Assembly (NCBI GenBank): GCA_003507475.1
Contig: DNVQ01000031.1
Coordinates: forward strand, 39,360 to 46,888
From: Candidatus Moraniibacteriota bacterium
Lineage (GTDB): Bacteria > Patescibacteriota > Minisyncoccia > Moranbacterales > UBA9337
Reading direction: 5' to 3'
Length of the DNA: 7,529 nt
The notes beneath the pieces are model-generated. The model saw only the letters and a list, made by a program, of their open reading frames with translations, did not search any database and was not told where the DNA came from. This document shows positions 1-4,520 of this stretch, one piece after another. Position 1 is the first letter of the stretch. Every line of letters begins with the position of its first letter. A program made the translations under genes and the position numbers.

Positions 1-120
1 CATTGAAGGAGAAAAGTTCGAAGGGAGCCTTATTAAATAAAAATTCAAAGTTAAAAGTTGAGTGGGAATAATTTTAAAATCCGTAAGATGACCTTTGAAT
101 TAATAAAATATTTTTAATAA

Positions 121-161
121 ATAAAAAATCCCAGCGAGAACCTTAGATTCTGCTGGGATTT
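121..161 (-). terminator. Rho-independent terminator of the minus-strand nuclease/119-aa unit
   Basis: Read on the minus strand, the arm at 161-152 (AAATCCCAGC) pairs perfectly with 135-126 (GCTGGGATTT). An inner AGAA/TTCT pairing extends the stem, and a run of six T follows at 128-123. It begins six bases past the stop codon of the 119-aa gene, so it is the natural end of that transcript. Confidence 0.85.
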
Positions 162-166
162 GTGCT

Positions 167-526
167 CTAGTTAAGAATATTTTCAATTTCTTTTAGCGCT
201 TTTAATTTCTCGATATTTCTATCAAATGAAGAAGTTTTGTTTTCCAGAAGTGACTTAAAAATTCCAGTTATCTTTCCTTTATAGGGATAAACAGTTGTTT
301 CAAATATTCCTTTTGGTGAATATATTTTATTCCCATCATCAATCTTAGTGATAATGTATGGAAAGATAAAAAAACAAAAAGAAATAGCTCCTTCTGTAGT
401 CGGATAAGTACTAGAAACTACCAATTGCGGATATGGATAACCGTCTTTTACTACAGCTAAAAATAAGTCTTCTGCGCGTATTTCTTCCAAAAGAGAATTC
501 AAATTTTCTATTTCCCTTTTTGCCAT
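167..526 (-). CDS. Unrecognised 119-aa protein, downstream of the nuclease gene
   Basis: I do not recognise a family. The protein opens with a charged helical stretch (MAKREIENLNSLLEEIR), has a beta-rich middle containing several Tyr-Pro pairs (YPYPQ, YPTT, VYPYKG) and an aromatic patch (ISFCFFIFPYIIT), and ends in a charged helix (EKLKALKEIENILN). No signal peptide is evident; the aromatic patch is short for a membrane segment and looks more like a beta-sheet core. The start is set at ATG 526, where AAGGAGG (545-539) lies 11 bases upstream. The longer in-frame GTG at 538 overlaps that Shine-Dalgarno and is unlikely. The gene lies 65 bases after the nuclease stop with no terminator between, so co-transcription is likely, and a strong terminator follows. 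Function unknown; a partnership with the nuclease is only suggested by position. Confidence 0.75.
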   Translation of the reverse strand: MAKREIENLNSLLEEIRAEDLFLAVVKDGYPYPQLVVSSTYPTTEGAISFCFFIFPYIITKIDDGNKIYSPKGIFETTVYPYKGKITGIFKSLLENKTSSFDRNIEKLKALKEIENILN

Positions 527-538
527 TTTAAAAATCAC

Positions 539-545
539 CTCCTTT
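539..545 (-). promoter_or_regulatory. Strong Shine-Dalgarno AAGGAGG that decides the 119-aa start
   Basis: On the minus strand AAGGAGG is followed by TGATTTTTAAA and then ATG (526). An in-frame GTG directly abuts the motif and cannot use it, so the ATG is chosen. Confidence 0.65.
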
Positions 546-591
546 TTTGCATTGTGGAATTTGTTTAAAAAGGAACTAGCAATAATATACT

Positions 592-1704
592 TTACTGCTT
601 CTTAATATTAAACGCAAACGATTCTTTGTCAAGTTCTTTCGTTTCTTCGATTTGATCTTTAACAGAATTATCTAGTGTTGCTAAGACATTTTTTAGGGCA
701 GTTGTGTTTACTTTATTTATCGCATCCCATTTATCCAAGGGCTCTAATATTTCTCTAAGCTTATTTTCATTATATTTATAAGTTTTTTTGAGAGTTCTGG
801 CGATGATGCCGTTTTCAGAAAAAACTCTTTCTACGCCCTCCTGGTTCATGTATTCAGCTACAGTATTTTGAAGCTTGGCTATTTTGGTACGAATGTGCTT
901 GGCATCATCTTTGGCCTTTATATATTCTTCTATGGCTTCATTTACTTCTTTTGTATCAATTTTCCTTTCTTCTTTAAATTTGTGTCGCCACATCGGACAG
1001 TTGTTTTGAAAATCACACCAATCGCAAAGAGGATTAATAACGGGCTCGAACTCGCTTTCACCGATTTTCTCAATTACTTCTAAAAATTTATTTTCGATAT
1101 TTTTCAAATCTTCTTCGGTACGCGTGGAAGTTAATTTTGCGCCATGTTTTACGAAATATAAACTAACCTTTAGTTTATCCAGATTTTTTCTTTCTTCCGG
1201 ATATCTGTCCAAAAAAGCTTGCAAATAAATAGTTAACTGCACGTCATTGTCCACCTTTTCCTGAGAGGGCATTTTTTTTGCTGTTTTGTAATCGATAATT
1301 TCATAGCCATCTTCCGTTCTGTCAATTCTATCGACAATTCCATTTACCACATGATCGCCCAATTTTATTTGAAAAGAGCTTTCCAGAGCTACAATGTTGA
1401 TTTTTGAAATATCATTATCATTATAATAACGACGAATAATATCCACTCCTTGAGAAAAAGCGGCTCGTTCCTCCAGCTCGTCAGCAAAAACATCTCCATT
1501 CCAATTTTTCGAAAAATGATCCAAGGCCTGCTCCATGCTGGGCGCTAAAATGGCGGGAGTGTGAATGAAGTTTAGGGTGGAGTGAATTAACGTTCCAAAA
1601 ACAGCCTCCTTGGATTTAGGAGTCTTAATTTTATCAATATATTGAAACTTATATTTAAGCGGACAAATTTGATAAGAGTTGAGAGCCGAATAAGAAATAC
1701 GCAT
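592..1704 (-). CDS. Stand-alone PD-(D/E)XK (RecB/AddB/Cas4-type) nuclease with Fe-S cysteines
   Basis: Predicted cytoplasmic DNA exonuclease of the PDDEXK_1/RecB-like superfamily. The motifs appear in the family order: N-terminal SYSALNSYQICPLKYKF, with Cys14; GTLIH around residues 37-41; Glu108; GIVDRID with Asp125; the catalytic IIDYKT with Asp138 and Lys140; and QLTIY (156-160). Cys227, Cys230 and Cys236 (CDWCDFQNNC) together with Cys14 form the one-plus-three cysteine pattern that holds a 4Fe-4S cluster in AddB and Cas4. Residues 240-370 are a charged, largely helical extension beyond that cluster, not recognised. No helicase, cas1 or cas2 lies nearby, so a CRISPR role is not supported; repair or recombination is the likelier general role. 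The ATG at 1704 has no clear Shine-Dalgarno. A possible extended -10 lies 40 bases upstream. Confidence 0.88.
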   Translation of the reverse strand: MRISYSALNSYQICPLKYKFQYIDKIKTPKSKEAVFGTLIHSTLNFIHTPAILAPSMEQALDHFSKNWNGDVFADELEERAAFSQGVDIIRRYYNDNDISKINIVALESSFQIKLGDHVVNGIVDRIDRTEDGYEIIDYKTAKKMPSQEKVDNDVQLTIYLQAFLDRYPEERKNLDKLKVSLYFVKHGAKLTSTRTEEDLKNIENKFLEVIEKIGESEFEPVINPLCDWCDFQNNCPMWRHKFKEERKIDTKEVNEAIEEYIKAKDDAKHIRTKIAKLQNTVAEYMNQEGVERVFSENGIIARTLKKTYKYNENKLREILEPLDKWDAINKVNTTALKNVLATLDNSVKDQIEETKELDKESFAFNIKKQ

Positions 1705-1743
1705 AATAGCAATAAATATATTTAATAAATTATAATTTACATA

Positions 1744-1752
1744 AGTATACCA
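1744..1752 (-). promoter_or_regulatory. Possible extended -10 promoter for the nuclease gene
   Basis: On the minus strand the sequence reads TGGTATACT, an extended -10 (TGn plus TATACT). The -35 at the expected distance (TTTCTA) is poor. It would give a leader of about 33 bases, A/T-rich and without a Shine-Dalgarno. Confidence 0.35.
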
Positions 1753-1818
1753 GAAAAATGCTAAAATAGAAATGTTAATGACAGTAGCTATTTAGTCTTT
1801 TTTAAAACTAACCTTTTT

Positions 1819-1922
1819 GTCGTCTCTGCGAGTAATTTATGTACTCAGAAATTGCGTGGCAGTCCAGGATTATATTTCAAAATGCATTTCTGGATTGCTT
1901 CGGAGTACCTCGCAAAGACAGA
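1819..1922. repeat. Imperfect long palindrome, decayed dispersed repeat (REP/MITE-like)
   Basis: The two ends pair in register through three blocks: 1822-1832 with 1909-1919 (10 of 11), 1841-1846 with 1903-1908 (GTACTC/GAGTAC, perfect), and 1859-1867 with 1890-1898 (9 of 9 with one wobble). The unpaired inner part is 1868-1889. The right arm, CTGGATTGCTTCGGAG and then CTCGCAAAGAC, resembles the TGGATTGCTTCG...CTCGCAATGAC type of palindromic repeat seen between genes in many bacterial genomes. Extra bases on the left arm (1833-1840, 1847-1858) suggest an old, degenerating copy. No open reading frame is present. Confidence 0.6.
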
Positions 1923-1937
1923 AAGTTTTATTTTATT

Positions 1938-1953
1938 CTCGGATAAGGCCGAG
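1938..1953. other. Small GC hairpin
   Basis: CTCGG and CCGAG flank a six-base loop. No T run follows on either strand, so it is not a normal intrinsic terminator. It lies just past the long palindrome and may be a remnant of it. Confidence 0.3.
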
Positions 1954-1977
1954 TAGTTCCTAATGGCAGTATGATAA

Positions 1978-2051
1978 TAGCTTGATTTTTTAGATAAAAA
2001 GAGTAAGATAAAAAAAGTTTAGTTTTTATTAATTTGGTAAAAATCAAGCTA
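1978..2051. repeat. Perfect 13-bp inverted repeat in front of the 67-aa gene
   Basis: TAGCTTGATTTTT (1978-1990) is the exact reverse complement of AAAAATCAAGCTA (2039-2051), with 48 bases between. A smaller internal pairing, ATAAAAA with TTTTTAT, lies inside. The last base of the right arm is the first base of the Shine-Dalgarno AAGGAGG (2051-2057). The structure could act as an RNA stem next to the ribosome site, or as a two-site operator around the promoter. Confidence 0.6.
1982..2009 (+). promoter_or_regulatory. Weak candidate promoter inside the inverted repeat
   Basis: TTGATT (1982-1987) and TAAGAT (2004-2009) are 16 bases apart. The -35 lies within the left arm of the inverted repeat. 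An alternative -10 is TATGAT at 1970-1975, which lacks a -35 but would start transcription close to the left arm. Confidence 0.25.
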
Positions 2052-2057
2052 AGGAGG
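2051..2057 (+). promoter_or_regulatory. Strong Shine-Dalgarno AAGGAGG of the 67-aa gene
   Basis: Perfect AAGGAGG, ten bases before ATG 2068. It directly abuts the right arm of the 13-bp inverted repeat, so access to it could depend on whether that stem forms. Confidence 0.7.
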
Positions 2058-2067
2058 AAAGAGATCT

Positions 2068-2271
2068 ATGAGTTTGAATACTAATCCGCTTCTTACAGTT
2101 CAACTTTTGAGAGAGGGCAGGTTCCCTCAAAAAGAAGCCGAAAAAGAAGTTGCCGATTTGATGTCGGAAATATCTTCGGGAATTTATTCTCTTGAAGATT
2201 TGGGCTTAAAAAACATGCAGGAACTTGAAGAGTTGTGCCAAAAATCAAGCAGAAGTAAAACGTTTCATTAA
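2068..2271 (+). CDS. Unrecognised 67-aa acidic helical protein, first gene of the zinc-finger pair
   Basis: Small soluble protein with no recognised domain. After a short N-terminal segment (MSLNTNPLLTVQLLREGRF) it is mostly charged helix with repeated Glu and Leu (KEAEKEVADLMSEI; SLEDLGLKNMQELEELC) and a short basic tail. No membrane segment or signal peptide is seen. The start is well supported by AAGGAGG ten bases upstream. The DnaG-type zinc-finger gene begins 38 bases after its stop with no terminator between, so the two probably share a transcript. Being acidic beside a very basic neighbour, it could be a binding partner, but that is inference. An opposite-strand reading frame over the same bases has no signals of its own. 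Confidence 0.7.
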   Translation: MSLNTNPLLTVQLLREGRFPQKEAEKEVADLMSEISSGIYSLEDLGLKNMQELEELCQKSSRSKTFH

Positions 2272-2309
2272 GACTGGTTAATCTAAAATTTATTTCCACG
2301 GGAGCTTTT

Positions 2310-2705
2310 ATGAGAAAATCTAAATCGACAAGACGAGGCAGAGATTTCAAAAAATTGATTGAACCCATAAGAAACAAACTGACCAGTGCAGATTTAATCA
2401 GGAAAATCTTCAAAAAACATCAAAGAGATCAGAGTGGCAATTTTTTGTTTAGTTGCCCAAAGAATGAAGGGCGGTTTTGCGTGCTGGATGTTGCTTGCGG
2501 CAAGTTCCATTGCCAATGCGGACATTCTGGTAGGGGAGATATTTTTTCTTTTGCGATGCATTATTTCGATCTGCCTTTTGGAAAGACAGTGTCAAAGCTT
2601 GCAGGCCTAACTGCTACATTCACTGCTGGACAAAAAAGAAAACTGAGATCTAAAAACCTCAGAAAAAGAAAACCTGCTGGTGTTGGCATGGTTTCTTCAT
2701 ATTAA
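2310..2705 (+). CDS. Stand-alone DnaG-type (CHC2) zinc-finger protein, no primase core
   Basis: Residues about 27-98 resemble the N-terminal zinc-binding domain of DnaG primase: a leading helix (SADLIRKIF), GNFLFSCP with Cys49, a beta strand pair (RFCVLDV), GKFHCQCGHSGRGDIFSFAM with Cys68 and Cys70, and FGKTVSKLAG, which matches the F.EAV..LA end of the family. The usual pattern is CPFH with a later CxxC. Here the His is Asn52, the late pair is C-x-C, and Cys57 and Cys63 could supply missing ligands. The protein ends after a very basic tail (residues 108-121). It has no TOPRIM catalytic domain, so it cannot be a complete primase; a nucleic-acid-binding role is likely. ATG 2310 has GGGAG five bases upstream. 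It follows the 67-aa gene and ends at a strong terminator. Confidence 0.75.
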   Translation: MRKSKSTRRGRDFKKLIEPIRNKLTSADLIRKIFKKHQRDQSGNFLFSCPKNEGRFCVLDVACGKFHCQCGHSGRGDIFSFAMHYFDLPFGKTVSKLAGLTATFTAGQKRKLRSKNLRKRKPAGVGMVSSY

Positions 2706-2721
2706 TCCTAGTTCTTTGGTC

Positions 2722-2768
2722 AAAGCGCTTGTTGTGTAAATTTTGCAACAAGCGCTTTCTTTATTTTT
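2722..2768 (+). terminator. Strong intrinsic terminator after the zinc-finger gene
   Basis: AAAGCGCTTGTTG (2722-2734) pairs perfectly over 13 bases with CAACAAGCGCTTT (2746-2758), then CTTTATTTTT. It lies 17 bases past the stop codon. Confidence 0.85.
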
Positions 2769-2781
2769 AATAAAATATATA

Positions 2782-2810
2782 TTGACATATTTTTTGCGCG
2801 GGAGTATCAT
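2782..2810 (+). promoter_or_regulatory. Near-consensus sigma-70 promoter upstream of the permease pair
   Basis: TTGACA (2782-2787), a 17-base spacer and TATCAT (2805-2810). Transcription would start near 2817, about 138 bases before the first gene, leaving a long leader. Confidence 0.65.
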
Positions 2811-2816
2811 TGATTG

Positions 2817-2907
2817 GTGTGAAGATCTTTAATTTTTTGAATAAACATAAAAAGAATATTGAAAGTCTTTTTGTTTTTTAAGAAAAATTTTTATCTTCGC
2901 TTTTTTT
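2817..2907 (+). ncRNA. Candidate structured leader or small RNA upstream of the permease pair
   Basis: Almost at the predicted +1, GTGAAGAT (2819-2826) can pair with ATCTTCGC (2893-2900), which is followed by seven T. Inside, AATTTTT (2831-2837) pairs with AAAAATT (2883-2889), and AAAAAG (2849-2854) with CTTTTT (2867-2872). The result is a rod closed at the 5' end and followed by a U-run, which could release a ~90-nt RNA. I recognise no known RNA family. The inner helices are almost all A-U, so chance pairing in AT-rich DNA is a real alternative. Confidence 0.35.
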
Positions 2908-2908
2908 C

Positions 2909-2929
2909 AAGAGCCTACTAGGGCTTTTT
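2909..2929 (+). terminator. Terminator-like hairpin between promoter and permease pair (attenuator?)
   Basis: AAGAGCCT (2909-2916) pairs with GGGCTTTT (2921-2928) around an ACTA loop, with two G-U pairs and T-rich sequence downstream. It sits between the only clear promoter and the first gene at 2955, so it would either end a small RNA or attenuate the operon. Confidence 0.45.
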
Positions 2930-2954
2930 ATAATTTTTAATTTTTTCAAAAAAT

Positions 2955-3197
2955 ATGAAAAAAAGAATCAAAAACCAAGGAGCCAAAATGTTAATTCAAG
3001 GATCAGTAGTTTTCTTTTTATACTACGCCCTTATGACAAAGCAAGAAGTAATAATTAATGAATTTTCTCATCCTGATTTTTTTAAAACAGTTTTAATCAT
3101 AGGTATCGCTTTCTTGTTTTCCTTTGTGCATGGTAAATTTACTCATAATTTCTGGGATGTATTGGGATTTGAGGCATCAAAAAAATATCAAAAATAA
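2955..3197 (+). CDS. Small two-helix membrane protein (80 aa), partner gene of the permease
   Basis: I recognise no named family. A basic N-terminus (MKKRIKNQGAK) is followed by two hydrophobic segments, about residues 13-27 (LIQGSVVFFLYYALM) and 43-59 (FKTVLIIGIAFLFSFVH). A histidine/aromatic stretch (HGKFTHNFWDVLGF) lies just after the second. ATG 2955 has no Shine-Dalgarno but the same A-rich lead (AAAAAATATG) as the permease 18 bases downstream. An in-frame ATG at 2988 has AAGGAG five bases upstream and would give 69 aa; either start is possible, and the longer one keeps the basic N-terminal flank of the first helix. Position immediately before the permease suggests a small accessory subunit, which is inference. 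Confidence 0.75.
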   Translation: MKKRIKNQGAKMLIQGSVVFFLYYALMTKQEVIINEFSHPDFFKTVLIIGIAFLFSFVHGKFTHNFWDVLGFEASKKYQK

Positions 3198-3215
3198 AAT
3201 ATAATTAAAAAAAAT

Positions 3216-4277
3216 ATGAATGATTTAGTATTGGAAGCAAGCAATTTTATTGATTTAAATGTCGCGGAAATAATTTATTTATTTGTAGTTGGTTTTGTGG
3301 GAGGGTTAGTGAGCGGTTTTATCGGATCGGGTGGCGCCTTTGTCTTGACTCCTGCTATGATGGGGATTGGAGTACCTGCTCTTGTGGCAGTAGCAAGTAA
3401 TATGTGCCATAAATTTCCCAAAGCCCTAGTGGGAGCTTTAAAAAGAGCAAAATACGGTCAAGTTGATTATAAGCTCGGGATAGTAGTTGGAATTTCTGCA
3501 GAAGCCGGAGTTTTATATGGGGCACATATTCAAGAAAGTATCAAAGCTACATTTGGGGAAGCAGGTTCAAATTTGTATGTTAGCGCCGCTTTCGTATTAG
3601 TATTGGCAATTGTGGGAGGATTCGTTATGCGAGATGCTATAAAAACTTATAGAAATGGGACTATTGATGAAAAAGAAGTTAAAACAAAATTAGCTCAATG
3701 GATTCAAACAATTAATATTCCTGGTACCATGGTTTATTTTAAGAGCATAGATGCCAAAATTTCCGTTTTGTTTACAATTCCACTGGGTTTTGCCACCGGA
3801 CTTTTGGCTGCTACAATTGCGGTTGGGGGATTTGTGGGCGTACCATCAATGATTTATGTTATGGGTGTTCCTAGTTTGATGGCTTCAGCTACTGAATTGG
3901 TTGTAGCTTTTGTAATGGGATTGGGAGGCTCTATAAAATATGCCTTACACGGATTGGTGGATATAAGATTAGCGATGATTATTTTAGCCGGCTCTTTATT
4001 TGGAATTCAGTTGGGAGCAATAGGCACAACCTACGTAAAGCCTTTTATGATAAAAGTTGTGATGGGAAGTATTATGATCATTGTTCTTTTAAGCCGATTG
4101 CTTATGGTGCCGGTTTATATGTCTCAACTAGATATATTCTTTGATTTGACAGAAAAAACAAGCAGCTTATTGAGTAAGACAAGCTTTGCAATTATGATTT
4201 TTGCGCTGGCAGTGGGAGCATTTATAGTTCTATTTTCGATTTGGAAAGGAAAAAAGGAAGAAGAAGCCACTAATTAA
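3216..4277 (+). CDS. TauE/SafE (TSUP) family membrane permease, 353 aa
   Basis: Integral membrane transporter of the TauE/SafE family, whose members move sulfite, sulfoacetate and other small anions or organosulfur compounds; the substrate cannot be read from sequence. The two-fold family signature is visible: a first glycine-rich segment GFVGGLVSGFIGSGGAFVLTP (about 26-46) and a second TGLLAATIAVGGFVGVPSMIYVMGVP (about 194-219). Each is followed by a conserved loop and helix (ALVAVASNMCHKFPKALVGALKRAKYGQVD; LMASATELVVAFVMGLGGSIKYALHGLVD). Eight or more hydrophobic segments are present. At 353 aa it is longer than the common ~250-270 aa forms. The extra length lies in a central polar segment (about 138-180) and a C-terminal helix (323-342) with a charged tail. 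No clear Shine-Dalgarno; preceded by A-rich sequence. Ends at a 13-bp terminator. Confidence 0.9.
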   Translation: MNDLVLEASNFIDLNVAEIIYLFVVGFVGGLVSGFIGSGGAFVLTPAMMGIGVPALVAVASNMCHKFPKALVGALKRAKYGQVDYKLGIVVGISAEAGVLYGAHIQESIKATFGEAGSNLYVSAAFVLVLAIVGGFVMRDAIKTYRNGTIDEKEVKTKLAQWIQTINIPGTMVYFKSIDAKISVLFTIPLGFATGLLAATIAVGGFVGVPSMIYVMGVPSLMASATELVVAFVMGLGGSIKYALHGLVDIRLAMIILAGSLFGIQLGAIGTTYVKPFMIKVVMGSIMIIVLLSRLLMVPVYMSQLDIFFDLTEKTSSLLSKTSFAIMIFALAVGAFIVLFSIWKGKKEEEATN

Positions 4278-4293
4278 AATGCAAAAAATAATT

Positions 4294-4332
4294 CACCGTA
4301 TTTGTCTTTATCCTGACAAATACGGTGTTTTT
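4294..4332 (+). terminator. Strong intrinsic terminator of the permease operon
   Basis: CACCGTATTTGTC (4294-4306) pairs perfectly with GACAAATACGGTG (4315-4327), followed by five T. It lies 16 bases past the permease stop. Confidence 0.9.
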
Positions 4333-4339
4333 AAATCAA

Positions 4340-4369
4340 TTGGCAAAAAAATAAAAAATAAGCTATAAT
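4340..4369 (+). promoter_or_regulatory. Sigma-70 promoter of the rlmN leader
   Basis: TTGGCA (4340-4345), an 18-base spacer and a perfect TATAAT (4364-4369). Initiation about seven bases downstream falls at the GG of 4376-4377, exactly where the leader's closing helix begins. Confidence 0.7.
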
Positions 4370-4375
4370 CTATTT

Positions 4376-4500
4376 GGAGAAGCTTTCAGAATGGACCAGC
4401 GAAAAATTGAAACCCACCTGAAATTCAGGGAAAAAATTTATTTTTTCCGATACTTTTTTCAAGGGATTCACGCGTTTGTCCTGCATTGAGAGCTTTTTCC
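4376..4500 (+). ncRNA. Candidate structured leader RNA of rlmN (riboswitch-like or small RNA)
   Basis: About 125 bases fold into a nested structure I could trace pair by pair. P1: 4376-4387 with 4488-4500, 12 pairs (two G-U) with one bulged T (4494). P2: GGAC (4393-4396) with GTCC (4478-4481), then GCG (4399-4401) with CGC (4471-4473). P3: TGAAACCC (4408-4415) with GGGATTCA (4463-4470), seven pairs and one A-A mismatch, stacked on P2 with a 6-base A-rich bulge (4402-4407). Inside lie P4, CCTGA/TCAGG (4417-4429), and P5, GAAAAAA/TTTTTTC (4430-4447). P1 starts at the predicted +1 and its 3' strand holds T5, so it could also terminate transcription. I match it to no known RNA class; the form is too short for typical 6S RNA and lacks the SRP RNA loop. 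Confidence 0.5.
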
Positions 4501-4514
4501 GCTAAAGAAAGGCT
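4491..4514 (+). promoter_or_regulatory. Alternative hairpin masking the rlmN ribosome site
   Basis: AGCTTTTT (4491-4498), the 3' strand of P1 in the leader RNA, can instead pair over eight bases (two G-U) with GAAAGGCT (4507-4514), which contains the only Shine-Dalgarno-like AAAGG before rlmN. P1 and this hairpin are mutually exclusive, the usual layout of a translational switch. Confidence 0.35.
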
Positions 4515-4520
4515 ATAAAG

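Noticed and set aside
1..71. 3' end of a gene entering from the left
   Set aside because: Two plus-strand frames are open from the edge (to stops at 38-40 and 69-71), but 12 and 22 codons are too few to choose or recognise either. The remaining bases to 120 hold only a 9-bp inverted repeat (42-50 with 93-101) and AT-rich sequence.
527..538. Upstream GTG start for the 119-aa gene
   Set aside because: The GTG directly abuts and overlaps AAGGAGG, leaving no spacing; the ATG at 526 fits.
868..1083. 71-aa reading frame on the plus strand
   Set aside because: It lies wholly inside the well-supported nuclease gene on the other strand and has no ribosome site or family resemblance.
592..1704. Cas4 of a CRISPR system
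   Set aside because: The cysteine and catalytic pattern fits, but there is no repeat-spacer array, cas1 or cas2 in the window, and the length with its extension is unlike typical Cas4.
2093..2413. 106-aa reading frame on the minus strand
   Set aside because: It overlaps both small plus-strand genes, which have Shine-Dalgarno sites, and one of them has a recognisable zinc finger. This frame has neither.
2819..2881. 20-codon GTG frame (MKIFNFLNKHKKNIES...) as a leader peptide
   Set aside because: It begins about two bases from the predicted +1 with no usable Shine-Dalgarno, and the same bases are better explained by the paired RNA structure. There is no run of a regulatory amino acid.
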